Assembly (NCBI RefSeq): GCF_900114385.1
Contig: NZ_FOSW01000008.1
Coordinates: forward strand, 179,674 to 243,673
DNA length: 64,000 bases
Reading direction: 5' to 3'
DNA from: Geodermatophilus ruber
GTDB taxonomy: Bacteria; Actinomycetota; Actinomycetes; Mycobacteriales; Geodermatophilaceae
The notes beneath the pieces were generated by a model. That model was not told where the DNA came from. It did not search any database and was given only the letters and a program-made list of their open reading frames with translations. The position numbers and the translations under genes are program-made. Positions 16,883 to 27,105 of this stretch are shown in pieces. The number at the start of each line of letters is the position of its first letter. Position 1 is the stretch's first letter.

Positions 16883-16969
16883 TCAGCGCGGGAGGCGACA
16901 GACAGCGCTGCTCACGCGCGCCAGGTCGATGTGACGGCGCGCGACGAGGAACAGCCCGCGGTCGCTCAC
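16883..16969 (-). CDS. Cysteine-type leader peptide upstream of sir
   Basis: A 28-codon ORF starts with GTG at 16969, preceded by GGGAGGA at a fitting distance. It ends with RRHIDLARVSSAVCRLPR. The RRHIDL...S..CR pattern is that of the short 'putative leader peptide' family found before sulfur-assimilation genes in actinobacteria. A single Cys codon close to the end fits an attenuation-type sensor of charged Cys-tRNA. The stop is 100 bases before the sulfite reductase start. An in-frame upstream ATG exists but would place the ribosome-binding site inside the peptide. Confidence 0.8.
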   Translation of the reverse strand: MSDRGLFLVARRHIDLARVSSAVCRLPR

Positions 16970-17078
16970 CGGGACATCCTCCCACATCCCCCGCTGGGTC
17001 GAGCGGTGACTCGGGCCATGTCCTCGGGCCCGGCTCCGCTCCCCGGTCGTCCCTCGCTGCGCTGCCCCCGGGCTGTCA

Positions 17079-17657
<579 letters not shown>

Positions 17658-17690
17658 CCAGCGGCGACCCGGTGCCGAGAACTGCCCCCG

Positions 17691-18164
17691 CTACTCGCCC
17701 GGTTGGTCGCTGAAAGAGCGCCAGGCCGCCTCGAGGGCGGCCAGCTCGGCGACCGGGGCGGGGAGCTTCCCCGCGACGACGTCGGCGAGGGTGACCTCCT
17801 CCAGCACCCGCCGGTAGGCCTCCCGCGCGGCCACCCACACCCCGGCCAGCGGCGCGGCGGTGCCCGGGTACTCGACGTCCTCGGGCCGCTGGCCGTGCAC
17901 CTCGGCGAGGAAGCCCTGCTCGACGCGCATGACCCGGGCGATGGACACCTCCTCCGGCGGCAGGGCGAGCCGGTACCCGCCCTCGCGCCCGCGCTGGCTG
18001 GTCACCAGCCGGGCGTGCTGGAGGTCGCCGAGGATCGACTGGAGGAACCGGGACGGGATGCCCTGCGCCGCCGCGATGCGGTCGCAGGTGAGAGCGCCGG
18101 GGGCCGCCGCGGCCAGCTCGACGGCGGCGCGGACGGCGTAGTCGACCCTCGCGGTGATGCGCAC
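17691..18164 (-). CDS. Rrf2 family transcriptional regulator (CymR-like)
   Basis: The 157-residue protein opens MRITARVDYAVRAAVELA and has the winged-helix DNA-binding part through GIPSRFLQSILGDLQHARLVTSQRGREGGYRLA (region 35-65). Iron-sulfur Rrf2 members carry three cysteines in the C-terminal half. Here only one Cys is present, in the N-terminal part, so it resembles the cluster-free CymR branch that controls cysteine metabolism. Its position just upstream of cysC supports control of sulfate assimilation. That role is inferred. Confidence 0.85.
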   Translation of the reverse strand: MRITARVDYAVRAAVELAAAAPGALTCDRIAAAQGIPSRFLQSILGDLQHARLVTSQRGREGGYRLALPPEEVSIARVMRVEQGFLAEVHGQRPEDVEYPGTAAPLAGVWVAAREAYRRVLEEVTLADVVAGKLPAPVAELAALEAAWRSFSDQPGE

Positions 18165-18199
18165 ACGGGCATAGTGCCCTGGTCTGGGAGGGTGGGCGG

Positions 18200-18961
18200 G
18201 TGCCGCAGCTGCGATTCACCACCCTGGTGGAGGCGCCGCTCACCGTGGCGTTCGACGTCGCGCGCTCGCTCGGCCGCCCGTGGGGTGCCCCCCTGGAGGA
18301 GCTCGTCTCGCTCCGGCCGGTGCGGGACGTGTACTCCGTGCGGGCCGGCCGGGGCTGGCGCTGGCTGACGCACTCCCGGCGCTTCTCGGCCACCGGCGCC
18401 GGCACGCTGGTCGACGAGCAGGTGGACTGGGCGACGTCCGTGCCGGGCCCGCTGGGTCGGCTGCTCGACCTGCTGCTGCGCCGCCGGGTGCTGCGCGCGA
18501 TGCAGGCCCACCTGGACGCCTACGCCGCGGCCGCCGCCCGGCGGGCGCTCGACGTGGTGCAGGTGGTCGGCGCCGCCCTCGTCGACGGGGACCGGGTGCT
18601 GGTCGCCCGGCGCTCGGGTGGGCCCTACGACCGGTGCTGGGAGTTCCCCGGCGGCAAGGTGGAACCGGGCGAGGACGACCTGTCCGCCCTGGTGCGCGAG
18701 ATCGGCGAGGAGCTCGGGGCGCGGATCGCGCCGCAGGCGTTCCTCGGCGAGGTCGTGCTGGACGGCGTCGTCGCCGGCGGGGCCCCGGGTACCTCGACGC
18801 TGCGGGTGTGGTGGGCCCGGGTGGTCGACGGCGGGCAGCTCACCGCGCACGAGCACGCCGAGCTGCGCTGGGTCACCGCCGACGAGCTGGAGTCGCTCGA
18901 CTGGATCCCCGCCGACCGGCCCCTGCTGCCCGCCGTCCGGGACCTCCTGGCCCGCCTCTGA
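18200..18961 (+). CDS. SRPBCC-Nudix hydrolase fusion protein
   Basis: Residues 1 to about 115 form an SRPBCC-like ligand-binding domain (FTTLVEAPLTVAFDVARSLG at the start, closing helix LRAMQAHLDAYAAAAARRAL). Residues from about 118 form a MutT-like Nudix domain with an intact Nudix box from GGKVEPGEDD to REIGEELG (about 151-173). Nudix enzymes of this type clear 8-oxo-dGTP or related nucleotides. The N-terminal domain may bind a lipid-like or aromatic ligand, or it may only be a passenger. GTG start; divergent from the Rrf2 gene across 35 bases. Confidence 0.85.
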   Translation: MPQLRFTTLVEAPLTVAFDVARSLGRPWGAPLEELVSLRPVRDVYSVRAGRGWRWLTHSRRFSATGAGTLVDEQVDWATSVPGPLGRLLDLLLRRRVLRAMQAHLDAYAAAAARRALDVVQVVGAALVDGDRVLVARRSGGPYDRCWEFPGGKVEPGEDDLSALVREIGEELGARIAPQAFLGEVVLDGVVAGGAPGTSTLRVWWARVVDGGQLTAHEHAELRWVTADELESLDWIPADRPLLPAVRDLLARL

Positions 18962-19396
18962 CCCTTCCGCCGGTTTCGCGACGACCACCCCCTGCGGGGG
19001 AGAGCGGGGGCGGCCGGGCCCGGGCCTCGACGGGGCTGGCTCATTCCGCACTCCCGCTGTCCGGATCGCGGGCCGTCCACCCCGCACGAGTGATCCCGGA
19101 GCGCAAACGCCCAGGTCGACGGAATACGTCCGGTGAAACGTGATCCGCACCGCAACTCCTGCAGGCCACTGTCCGGCGGCCTTGCGCAAGCAAAATTCCA
19201 CCCTGTGAGATCCTGAGCCGAGGTCACAAGTCGGTGACGGCCGTGGACGCCTCTTGCGGAGCGCGCCTAGGGTCCCCCGTCGTACCGGCTCCCGCCGGTA
19301 TCCGAGCACGACGTCCAGCCGTCCGGCCTCCGGTGCTGGCTGCTGGACCAGAACCAGTCCATTCCCCCCGCAGCGCGGGACGAGGGAGGCATGTAC
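18962..19396 (+). other. Non-coding leader region before the peptide importer
   Basis: No gene is supported in this 435-base stretch. It holds short inverted repeats, including a 7-bp stem TACCGGC/GCCGGTA with a TCCC loop at 19281-19298. A weak -10-like TAGGGT at 19266-19271 sits 16 bases after TGGACG. It is relatively AT-richer near 19190-19215 than its surroundings. It most likely contains the promoter and a structured 5' untranslated region of the importer operon. Confidence 0.4.
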
Positions 19397-21049
19397 GTGA
19401 AGTTGGGCAAGCGCTCTGCTGCGCTCATCGCAACCGGCCTGTCCGGTGCCTTGGTGCTCTCCGCCTGCGGCGGCAGTGACGACGACAGCGGCTCGGGGGG
19501 TGGGTCCGCCGACGGCGGCAGCTTCAGCATCTACATCGGTGAGCCCGAGAACCCGCTGGTGCCGAGCAACACCACCGAGAGCGAGGGCCACCAGGTCATC
19601 TCCTCGCTCTGGACCGGCCTGATCGAGTACGCCCAGGACGGCGCGGTCGAGTACACCGGTGTCGCGGAGTCCATCGAGTCCGAGGACAACACGACCTGGA
19701 CCGTCACGCTGAAGGACGGCTGGACCTTCCACGACGGGACGCCGGTCACCGCGCAGTCCTTCGTGGACGCGTGGAACTGGGGCGCCTACAGCCCCAACGC
19801 GCAGGGTGCCTCGTACTTCTTCTCGAACATCCAGGGCTACGAGGACCTGCAGGCCCCGACCGACGACGCCGGCAACGTGACCGGCGACCCGGCCGCGACG
19901 GAGATGAGCGGTCTGAAGGTCGTGGACGAGCAGACCTTCACGGTCACGCTGGCCAGCGCCTTCGCCCAGTTCCCCGTGACCGTGGGCTACAGCGCCTTCT
20001 ACCCGCTGCCCGAGGCCTTCTTCGACGACCCCGAGGCCTTCGGCACCCGCCCGATCGGCAACGGCCCGTTCCAGGCCGACGAGGACTTCGTCCCGGGCCA
20101 GGGCTTCACCGTCTCCAAGTTCGACGACTACGCCGGTGAGCAGCCCGCGCAGGCCGACACCGTCGACTTCCGCGTCTACGCCGACCTGAACACCGGCCTC
20201 AACGACGTGGAGGCCGGCAACCTCGACGTGCTGCCGGACATGCCGCCGGACGCGCTCGCCTCGGCCGAGGACACCTTCGGGGACCGCTTCATCGAGGCGC
20301 CGTCGTCGGGCTTCCAGTACCTGGGCTTCCCGACCTACGACGAGCGCTTCGCCGACAAGCGGGTCCGCCAGGCGCTGTCGATGGCCATCGACCGCCAGTC
20401 GATCGCCGACGCGATCTTCTTCGGCGGCCGCACGCCGGCCACCTCGGTGATCGCCCCGGTCGTGGACGGTCAGCGCGACGACGCGTGCCAGTACTGCTCG
20501 CTCGACGTCGAGCGCGCGAACCAGCTGCTCGACGAGGCCGGTTTCGACCGCAGCCAGCCCATCGAGCTGTGGTTCAACGCCGGCGCCGGCCACGACGCCT
20601 GGGTCGAGGCCGTGGGCAACCAGCTGCGCGAGAACCTCGGTGTCGAGTTCGCCCTGCGCGGGGACCTCGACTTCGCCGAGTACCTGCCGCTCGGTGACGA
20701 GAAGGGCTTCACCGGTCCGTTCCGCCTCGGCTGGAGCATGGACTACCCGAGCCCGCAGAACTACCTCGAGCCGCTGTTCTCGACCTCGGCCCTCCCGCCG
20801 GCCGGCTCGAACTCGGCGTTCTACTCGAACCCGCAGTTCGACCAGCTCGTCGCGCAGGCCAACGCCGCGTCCAGCAACGAGGAGGCCGTCAAGCTGTACC
20901 AGCAGGCCGAGGACCTCCTGCTCGAGGACATGCCGATCATCCCGATGTTCTTCGAGGTGGAGCAGGCGCTGCGCTCGGAGAACGTGAGCGACGTGGTCAT
21001 CGACGTCTTCGGTGACATCGACGTCGCGCGGGTCGTCGTCAACAGCTGA
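19397..21049 (+). CDS. Peptide ABC transporter substrate-binding lipoprotein
   Basis: The 550-residue protein has a lipoprotein signal ending LVLSAC (Cys about residue 24) followed by a Gly/Asp/Ser linker. It belongs to the solute-binding family 5 (DppA/OppA): EGHQVISSLWTGLIEY, DGWTFHDGTPVTAQSFVDAWNW near residue 110, and KRVRQALSMAIDRQSI. The GTG at 19397 is preferred over the ATG two codons earlier since GGGAGG is seven bases before GTG but only one base before ATG. It is the first gene of a five-gene importer and is followed by a hairpin. Confidence 0.93.
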   Translation: MKLGKRSAALIATGLSGALVLSACGGSDDDSGSGGGSADGGSFSIYIGEPENPLVPSNTTESEGHQVISSLWTGLIEYAQDGAVEYTGVAESIESEDNTTWTVTLKDGWTFHDGTPVTAQSFVDAWNWGAYSPNAQGASYFFSNIQGYEDLQAPTDDAGNVTGDPAATEMSGLKVVDEQTFTVTLASAFAQFPVTVGYSAFYPLPEAFFDDPEAFGTRPIGNGPFQADEDFVPGQGFTVSKFDDYAGEQPAQADTVDFRVYADLNTGLNDVEAGNLDVLPDMPPDALASAEDTFGDRFIEAPSSGFQYLGFPTYDERFADKRVRQALSMAIDRQSIADAIFFGGRTPATSVIAPVVDGQRDDACQYCSLDVERANQLLDEAGFDRSQPIELWFNAGAGHDAWVEAVGNQLRENLGVEFALRGDLDFAEYLPLGDEKGFTGPFRLGWSMDYPSPQNYLEPLFSTSALPPAGSNSAFYSNPQFDQLVAQANAASSNEEAVKLYQQAEDLLLEDMPIIPMFFEVEQALRSENVSDVVIDVFGDIDVARVVVNS

Positions 21050-21069
21050 CCCGCACCTGGCACCATCCG

Positions 21070-21113
21070 GCCGCCGGGGGTGGCTGTCCGTCTGGACAAC
21101 CACCCCCGGCGGC
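21070..21113 (+). terminator. Long hairpin between binding-protein and permease genes
   Basis: A 20-base arm (21070-21089) pairs with 21094-21113 with one mismatch around a four-base loop. It lies 20 bases after the lipoprotein stop and 72 bases before the first permease. In importer operons such a structure often stabilises the upstream message or lets only part of transcription continue, giving more binding protein than permease. Confidence 0.6.
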
Positions 21114-21185
21114 GCGTGTGCCCCCAGGCGGGCACCATGAGTCCGGCGCCGGTCGAAGCCGGCGCGCGCCAACCCAAGGGGGGAC

Positions 21186-22109
21186 ATGGGCCGCTACATC
21201 GCGCGCCGACTCCTGCTCACCATCCCGGTCCTGATCGGTGCCTCGTTCCTGATCTTCGCGATGGTGTACGCCCTGCCGGGCGACCCCATCCGCGCGCTGG
21301 GCGGTGACCGGCCGCTCGCGCCCGCCGTCGTCGCGCAGCTGCGCGACCAGTTCAACCTCGACGACCCGCTGCTCATCCAGTACGTCAAGTACGTCGGGGA
21401 CCTGCTGCAGGGGGATTTCGGCACGGACTTCCGCGGCCGCGAGGTGCTCGACACGATCGAGCAGCGGCTGCCGGTGACCGTCAAGCTCACGGTGGTCGCG
21501 ATCGTCTTCGAGGCCGTGATCGGCATCATCGCCGGCGTGCTCGCCGGTATCCGGCGCAACGGCTTCCTGGACAACCTGGTGCTCGTGTCGAGCACCATCG
21601 TGGTGTCCGTCCCGATCCTGGTGCTGGCCTTCGTCTCCCAGTTCGTCCTCGGCGTGAAGTTCGGCTGGTTCCCGATCGCCGGCATCAACGACGGCTGGTA
21701 CAGCTTCCTGCTCCCGGGCCTGGTCCTGGCCGCGGGCTCGCTGGCCTACGTCGCCCGGCTGACCCGCACCAGCGTCGCGGAGAACCTGCGGGCCGACTAC
21801 GTCCGGACGGCGAGGGCCAAGGGGCTGCGCAACCGGGACGTCGTCATCCGCCACACGCTGCGCAACAGCCTGATCCCGGTGGTCACCTTCATCGGCGCCG
21901 ACATCGGCACGCTCATGGGCGGGGCCATCGTCACCGAGACGGTCTTCAACCTCCCCGGCATCGGGCGGGCCATCTTCGACTCGGTCCAGGCCCAGGAGGG
22001 CGCGGTCGTCGTCGGCATCGTGACCCTGATGGTCTTCTTCTTCATCTTCTTCAACCTGGTGGTCGACGTGCTCTACGCCGTCCTCGACCCGAGGATCCGT
22101 TATGACTGA
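21186..22109 (+). CDS. Peptide ABC transporter permease, DppB type
   Basis: The 307-residue membrane subunit begins MGRYIARRLLLTIPVLIGASF and has about six helices. The cytoplasmic loop ADYVRTARAKGLRNRDVVIRHTLRNSL (region 200-226) is the EAA motif that contacts the ATPases. It ends FNLVVDVLYAVLDPRIRYD, typical of DppB. The next gene starts eight bases before its stop. With the neighbouring permease it forms the channel of the importer. Confidence 0.95.
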   Translation: MGRYIARRLLLTIPVLIGASFLIFAMVYALPGDPIRALGGDRPLAPAVVAQLRDQFNLDDPLLIQYVKYVGDLLQGDFGTDFRGREVLDTIEQRLPVTVKLTVVAIVFEAVIGIIAGVLAGIRRNGFLDNLVLVSSTIVVSVPILVLAFVSQFVLGVKFGWFPIAGINDGWYSFLLPGLVLAAGSLAYVARLTRTSVAENLRADYVRTARAKGLRNRDVVIRHTLRNSLIPVVTFIGADIGTLMGGAIVTETVFNLPGIGRAIFDSVQAQEGAVVVGIVTLMVFFFIFFNLVVDVLYAVLDPRIRYD

Positions 22110-23052
22110 TCAGCAGCAGGCCGACCTGCGGCACGACGAGGTCGAGGCCGGGACGCAGACCGTCCTGGCCGCGCCGTCGATCGACGTCACGAACGCCCGG
22201 CAGAACAGCCTGTGGAGCGACGCCTGGGACTCCCTCCGGCGCAACCCGCTGTTCTGGATCGGCGCCGTGCTCGGGCTGGTCTTCGTCCTCATGGCGCTGA
22301 TCCCGCAGGTGTTCGCGCGCGGGGCCGACCCCCGGGCCTGCAACCTGGCCAACAGCAACCAGAAGCCGTCGGCGGAGCACTGGTTCGGGTTCGACCAGCA
22401 GGGCTGCGACTACCTGGCCAACGTCGTCTACGGGGCGCGGAACTCGCTGATCATCGGCCTGCTGGCCGTGCTGGTCGTCCTGGTGCTGGGCGTCCTCGTC
22501 GGCGCCGTCTCCGGCTTCTACGGCGGGATGATCGACAGCGTGCTCTCCCGGATCACCGACATCTTCTACGCGCTGCCGCTGATCCTCGGCGCCCTCGTGG
22601 TCCTGCGCAGCGGGACCATCGGCCGCGGCGTCGTCGCCGTGGCCATCGCGCTGGCGGCCTTCGGTTGGATGACGGCGATGCGGCTGGTCCGCTCCCAGGT
22701 CATCGCGGTGAAGAGCTCCGACTACGTCGCCGCAGCCCGCGCGATGGGCGCCTCCAACCGGCGCATCCTGCTCCGGCACATCCTCCCGAACGCCGTCGCC
22801 CCGGTGCTGGTCTACACGACGATCACCATCGGGGTGCTGATCGCGGCGGAGGCGACGCTGACCTTCCTCGGCGTGGGTCTGCAGCGGCCGGCGATCTCCT
22901 GGGGGCTGCAGATCGAGAACGGCCAGTCCCTGCTGCGGACGGCGCCGCACCTGGTGCTGTTCCCGAGCCTGATCCTGACGACGACCGTGATGGCCTTCAT
23001 CATGATGGGCGACGCCCTGCGCGACGCCCTCGACCCGAGGCAGCGCGCATGA
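22102..23052 (+). CDS. Peptide ABC transporter permease, DppC type
   Basis: The 316-residue subunit has a longer N-terminal tail, then WDSLRRNPLFWIGAVLGLVFV, typical of DppC. Its EAA loop SDYVAAARAMGASNRRILLRHILPN lies near residues 210-234. It ends [18 protein letters not shown]. Start overlaps the DppB stop by eight bases and its stop overlaps the next ATG by four bases, so all are co-translated. Confidence 0.95.
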   Translation: MTDQQQADLRHDEVEAGTQTVLAAPSIDVTNARQNSLWSDAWDSLRRNPLFWIGAVLGLVFVLMALIPQVFARGADPRACNLANSNQKPSAEHWFGFDQQGCDYLANVVYGARNSLIIGLLAVLVVLVLGVLVGAVSGFYGGMIDSVLSRITDIFYALPLILGALVVLRSGTIGRGVVAVAIALAAFGWMTAMRLVRSQVIAVKSSDYVAAARAMGASNRRILLRHILPNAVAPVLVYTTITIGVLIAAEATLTFLGVGLQRPAISWGLQIENGQSLLRTAPHLVLFPSLILTTTVMAFIMMGDALRDALDPRQRA

Positions 23053-24101
23053 CCCGACCCGAACTGTCCGAGCACGCCTCGCCGGCGGCCCTGCCGGGGA
23101 CGCCGGTCCTGGAGGTCGACGACCTGCACGTCGAGTTCCGGACCCGCTCGGGTGTGGTGAACGCCGTCAACGGCGTGAGCTACAGCCTGGCGGCGGGGGA
23201 GACCCTGGCGATCCTCGGGGAGTCCGGCTCCGGCAAGTCCGTCTCCGCCCAGGCGATCATGGGGATCCTGGACACCCCGCCGGCGGTCATCACCGGGGGC
23301 GGCATCTGGTTCGAGGGCCGCGACCTCCTGCAGCAGCCGGCCGAGGAGCAGCGCAAGGTGCGCGGCCCCGGCATCTCGATGATCTTCCAGGACGCGCTGT
23401 CGTCGCTGAACCCCGTCTACAGCGTGGGCTACCAGATCGGCGAGATGTTCCGCGCGCACCGCGGCATGTCCAAGAAGGACGCCAAGGCGCGCGCTGTCGA
23501 GCTCATGGACCGGGTGCGCATCCCCGCGGCGAAGTCGCGGGTCAACGACTACCCGCACCAGTTCTCCGGCGGCATGCGGCAGCGGGTCATGATCGCCATG
23601 GCGATCGCGCTGGACCCGCGGGTGCTCATCGCCGACGAGCCCACCACCGCCCTCGACGTCACCGTGCAGGCGCAGGTCATGGACCTGCTCAAGGAGCTGC
23701 AGCGGGACACCGGGATGGGGCTGATCCTCATCACCCACGATCTGGGCGTGGTGAACGAGGTCGCCGACAACGTCGCGGTCATGTACGCCGGCCGGATCGT
23801 CGAGCGGGGCACCGTGGACGACGTCTTCAGCGACCCGGCCCACCCCTACACCGACGGCCTGATGGGCTCGGTGCCGCAGGTGGAGGCCAAGGGCGGCCGG
23901 CTGCAGCCGATCGTCGGCCAGCCGCCGAACCTGGCCGCGATCCCCAGTGGCTGCCCCTTCCACCCGCGCTGCGCTCGCCGCCGCCTGGGTGCCGCCGCGG
24001 CTCCGGGCAAGGACTGCGCGGCCGACGTCCCGCCGCTGCGCCTGGTCGTCCCGGGCCGCGAGGCGGCCTGCCACTACAGCGAGGAGGTCCTCGGTGTCTG
24101 A
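23049..24101 (+). CDS. Peptide ABC transporter ATP-binding protein, DppD type
   Basis: The 350-residue ATPase has Walker A GESGSGKS, signature [15 protein letters not shown] and Walker [13 protein letters not shown]. Near the end a cysteine-rich oligopeptide-transporter C-terminal motif ([11 protein letters not shown]) is seen; in this family the cysteines bind a [4Fe-4S] cluster. One stretch, [17 protein letters not shown], is slightly unusual in spacing. It works with the DppF-type partner to drive uptake. ATG start at 23049 overlaps the permease stop. Confidence 0.94.
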   Translation: MTRPELSEHASPAALPGTPVLEVDDLHVEFRTRSGVVNAVNGVSYSLAAGETLAILGESGSGKSVSAQAIMGILDTPPAVITGGGIWFEGRDLLQQPAEEQRKVRGPGISMIFQDALSSLNPVYSVGYQIGEMFRAHRGMSKKDAKARAVELMDRVRIPAAKSRVNDYPHQFSGGMRQRVMIAMAIALDPRVLIADEPTTALDVTVQAQVMDLLKELQRDTGMGLILITHDLGVVNEVADNVAVMYAGRIVERGTVDDVFSDPAHPYTDGLMGSVPQVEAKGGRLQPIVGQPPNLAAIPSGCPFHPRCARRRLGAAAAPGKDCAADVPPLRLVVPGREAACHYSEEVLGV

Positions 24102-25170
24102 CGCCAGCTACGGGAGCATCGCAGCGAGCAACGGGCGAGAAGCGGACCGGGGCGGCCGCGGGGGGGAGACGCTGCTCGAGATCCGCGACCTGAAGAAGTA
24201 CTTCCCGCTGACCCAGGGGATCCTGTTCAAGCGGACGATCGGTCAGGTCCGCGCGGTGGACGGCGTCAACCTGTCCATGCGCCGCGGCGAGACCGTGGGC
24301 CTGGTCGGCGAGTCCGGCTGCGGCAAGTCGACGGTGTCGAAGCTCCTCGTCGCGCTGGAGAAGCCGACATCGGGCTCGATCGTCTACAAGGGCCGCGACG
24401 TCACGACGATGAACAGCCGGCAGCTCAAGGAGTACCGGCGCGAGGTCCAGATCATCTTCCAGGACCCCTACGCGTCGCTGAACCCGCGGATGACCGTCGG
24501 TGACATCGTCGCCGAGGGCTGGGCGGTGCACGCCGACGTCGCGCCGCGGAAGGGCCGGCTGCAGCGCACGCAGGAGCTGCTCGACCGCGTCGGGCTCAAC
24601 CCCGACTACGTCAACCGCTACCCGCACCAGTTCTCCGGCGGCCAGCGTCAGCGCATCGGCATCGCCCGCGCTCTGGCGCTGCGCCCGGAGATCATCGTCT
24701 GCGACGAGCCGGTGTCGGCCCTGGACGTCTCGGTGCAGGCCCAGGTGGTCAACCTGCTGGAGGACCTGCAGGACGAGTTCGGCCTGTCCTACCTGTTCAT
24801 CGCCCATGACCTGTCGGTGGTGCGGCACATCTCCGACCGCGTCGCGGTGATGTATCTGGGCAGCATCGTGGAGGAGGGCACCGACCAGCAGGTCTACGCC
24901 TCGCCCTCGCACCCCTACACGCAGGCGCTGCTGTCGTCGGTGCCGCTGCACGAGCCGGCGCTGCGCGGGCAGAAGGACCGGATCCTGCTGCAGGGGGACG
25001 TGCCGAGCCCGGCCGACCCGCCGTCGGGCTGCCGGTTCCGCACGCGGTGCTGGAAGGCCCAGGACATCTGCGCCACCGAGGCCCCGGCGCTGGTGGACCG
25101 CGGCCAGGGTCACCCGTCGGCGTGCCACTTCGCCGAGGCCCGCGAGGTCGTCCCCGTCGACGCGGAGTAG
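24094..25170 (+). CDS. Peptide ABC transporter ATP-binding protein, DppF type
   Basis: The 358-residue ATPase starts at GTG 24094, inside the end of the preceding gene, with GAGGAGG six bases upstream. [20 protein letters not shown] near residue 33 is characteristic of DppF/OppF. Walker A GESGCGKS, signature [15 protein letters not shown] and Walker [13 protein letters not shown] are intact. The C-terminal part has the cysteine motif [17 protein letters not shown]. It closes the importer operon. Confidence 0.95.
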   Translation: MSDASYGSIAASNGREADRGGRGGETLLEIRDLKKYFPLTQGILFKRTIGQVRAVDGVNLSMRRGETVGLVGESGCGKSTVSKLLVALEKPTSGSIVYKGRDVTTMNSRQLKEYRREVQIIFQDPYASLNPRMTVGDIVAEGWAVHADVAPRKGRLQRTQELLDRVGLNPDYVNRYPHQFSGGQRQRIGIARALALRPEIIVCDEPVSALDVSVQAQVVNLLEDLQDEFGLSYLFIAHDLSVVRHISDRVAVMYLGSIVEEGTDQQVYASPSHPYTQALLSSVPLHEPALRGQKDRILLQGDVPSPADPPSGCRFRTRCWKAQDICATEAPALVDRGQGHPSACHFAEAREVVPVDAE

Positions 25171-25253
25171 GCGGCCGCGACGCAGCGGCTCCCCGGCCGC
25201 GCCGGACGGCACCTGGTCGCGGCGTCGTCCCGCGGGACGACCATGATGCAGCC

Positions 25254-26147
25254 GTGACCGACCGACGCCTGCTGCTCGTGCACGCCCACCCCGACGACGA
25301 GACCATCAACAACGGGGCCACGATGGCCCGCTACGTCGCCGAAGGGGCGACGGTCACCCTGCTCACCTGCACCCTCGGTGAGGAGGGCGAGGTGCTCGTC
25401 CCCGAGCTCGAGCAGCTCGCCGTCGACCACGCCGACCAGCTGGGTGGCTACCGGATCGCCGAGCTGCGGACGGCGATGGAGGCGCTCGGTGTCACCGACT
25501 GGCGCTTCCTCGGCGGCCCCGGCCGCTACCGGGACTCCGGGATGATGGGGACGCCGGCCAACGGCAAGCCGCGGGCGTTCTGGAACGCCGACCTCGACGA
25601 GGCGATCGCGCACGCGGTCGCCGTCGTCCGCGAGGTGCGGCCGCACGTCCTCGTCACCTACGACGAGAACGGCGGGTACGGCCACCCCGACCACATCCAG
25701 GCCCACCGGGTCGCCATGGGCGCGGTGACGGCCGCCGCCGACGCCTCCTACCGCCCCGACCTCGGCCCCGCGTGGGAGGTGGCGAAGGTCTACTGGACCT
25801 GCATTCCGCGCTCGGTCCTGAAGCGGGGGACGGAGATGATGGCCGCTCTGGGCGAGGCGTCGCCGTTCGACGACCTGGGTGACATCGACGAGGTGCCGTT
25901 CGCGGTGCCCGACGAGCTGGTCGCCGCCGCCGTCGACGGGCGGGCGTACGCCGATCGCAAGGACGCCGCGATGCGGGCGCACGCCACCCAGATCACCGTC
26001 GACGGCCCCTTCTTCGCCCTCTCGAACAACTTCGGCCAGGAGGTGCTGGGCACCGAGTACTACCGGCTCGTGCGCGGCGCGCGCGGCCCGGCCGGTGAGG
26101 GGCCCGACGGCTGGGAGGACGACCTCTTCGCCGGCCTGCCCGGATGA
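25254..26147 (+). CDS. mshB: GlcNAc-Ins deacetylase of mycothiol synthesis
   Basis: The 297-residue zinc enzyme removes the acetyl group from GlcNAc-inositol in mycothiol production. The metal site is AHPDDE (residues 11-16) with the second motif [13 protein letters not shown] near residue 140. [14 protein letters not shown] distinguishes MshB from the related Mca amidase. GTG start at 25254. Its stop overlaps the small membrane-protein gene by four bases. Mycothiol is the actinobacterial thiol that replaces glutathione. Confidence 0.92.
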   Translation: MTDRRLLLVHAHPDDETINNGATMARYVAEGATVTLLTCTLGEEGEVLVPELEQLAVDHADQLGGYRIAELRTAMEALGVTDWRFLGGPGRYRDSGMMGTPANGKPRAFWNADLDEAIAHAVAVVREVRPHVLVTYDENGGYGHPDHIQAHRVAMGAVTAAADASYRPDLGPAWEVAKVYWTCIPRSVLKRGTEMMAALGEASPFDDLGDIDEVPFAVPDELVAAAVDGRAYADRKDAAMRAHATQITVDGPFFALSNNFGQEVLGTEYYRLVRGARGPAGEGPDGWEDDLFAGLPG

Positions 26148-26551
26148 GCCCGAGCCCCTGGACGCGGGCGGGGGCGGGGCTGCTGGTCGTCGTCGCGGCG
26201 ACGGAGCTGGCGCTGGTCGAGGTGTTCTGGCTGCCGCTGCGGATCGGCGGGGTGCTCGTACCGGTGTCGGTGGTCGCCGCGGTCGCGGGCAACCTGCTGC
26301 TGGTGCGGCTGGCCCACCGGGTCACCGGGTCCCGGATCGCCGCGGTGCTCCCGGCGGTGGTCTGGCTGGTCGTCGCGGTCGCAGCGAGCATCCGCCGTCC
26401 GGAGGGAGACCTGCTCGTCACCGGGACCGGGGTCGCCGGGTACGTCAACCTGGCGTTCCTGCTGCTCGGCGTCCTGGCCGCGGCGTTCGCCGTCGGGCGG
26501 GTGCTCGCCGCCCCGCGACCGGAGCTCAGCCGGCCGGCCGTGACCCGGTAG
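26144..26551 (+). CDS. Small membrane protein downstream of mshB
   Basis: The 135-residue protein has four hydrophobic helices (about residues 10-27, 36-55, 65-82 and 96-118). It is coupled to mshB by a GATGAG overlap. A membrane protein at this place is conserved in actinobacteria (Rv1171 in M. tuberculosis; DUF6113 in Streptomyces, as I recall). Its function is unknown; a link to mycothiol is suggested only by position. Confidence 0.75.
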   Translation: MSPSPWTRAGAGLLVVVAATELALVEVFWLPLRIGGVLVPVSVVAAVAGNLLLVRLAHRVTGSRIAAVLPAVVWLVVAVAASIRRPEGDLLVTGTGVAGYVNLAFLLLGVLAAAFAVGRVLAAPRPELSRPAVTR

Positions 26552-26778
26552 TGCTCCTCCGTCCAGCGCCAGCCGTGCGCGGCGACGCGCTCCAGGCCGA
26601 CGACGTCGAGGCGGCCGCGGCTGCCTCCCGTGCGGAGGATCGTGGCGGGTACGGCCCGGGAGGCCGGCAGGTACCCATCGCGCTCGCGGGCAGGACGAGG
26701 CGCCATACTGAGGGCCGGAACAACCGACCCTGGCGTGGCCAGCGGTCGCTGCCAGCGCGTCCCCGGGAGGGATCCACC

Positions 26779-27105
26779 GTGACCTACGTCATCACCCAGG
26801 CCTGCGTCGACGTCCTCGACAAGGCGTGCATCGACGAGTGTCCGGTGGACTGCATCTACGAGGGCGACCGGATGCTCTACATCCACCCCGACGAGTGCGT
26901 GGACTGCGGGGCGTGCGAGCCGGTGTGCCCGGTGGAGGCCATCTACTACGAGGACGACGTCCCGGACAAGTGGAAGGACTTCTACAACGCCAACGTGGAG
27001 TTCTTCTCCGACCTGGGCAGCCCCGGCGGCGCCGCCAAGACCGGCAAGATCGGCCGGGACCACCCGCTGGTCGCCGCCCTGCCGCCGCAGGCGGAAGGCC
27101 ACTGA
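26779..27105 (+). CDS. fdxC: Seven-iron ferredoxin
   Basis: The 108-residue ferredoxin has cysteines at 9, 17, 21, 25, 40, 43, 46 and 50 (ACIDECPVDCIYEG and CVDCGACEPVCPVEAIYYED). The spacing matches the [3Fe-4S]/[4Fe-4S] ferredoxins of the Azotobacter FdI type, with one extra Cys at 25. GTG start at 26779 with GGGAGG eight bases upstream. It carries low-potential electrons, possibly to cytochromes P450 or reductases such as the sulfite reductase in this window. It is coupled to dapC. Confidence 0.95.
   Translation: MTYVITQACVDVLDKACIDECPVDCIYEGDRMLYIHPDECVDCGACEPVCPVEAIYYEDDVPDKWKDFYNANVEFFSDLGSPGGAAKTGKIGRDHPLVAALPPQAEGH

Noticed and set aside
18002..21187. A minus-strand open frame of 1061 codons opposite the binding lipoprotein
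   Set aside because: It overlaps the SRPBCC-Nudix and lipoprotein genes on the other strand and has the repetitive Val/Asp/Gly/Arg composition of a mirror frame.
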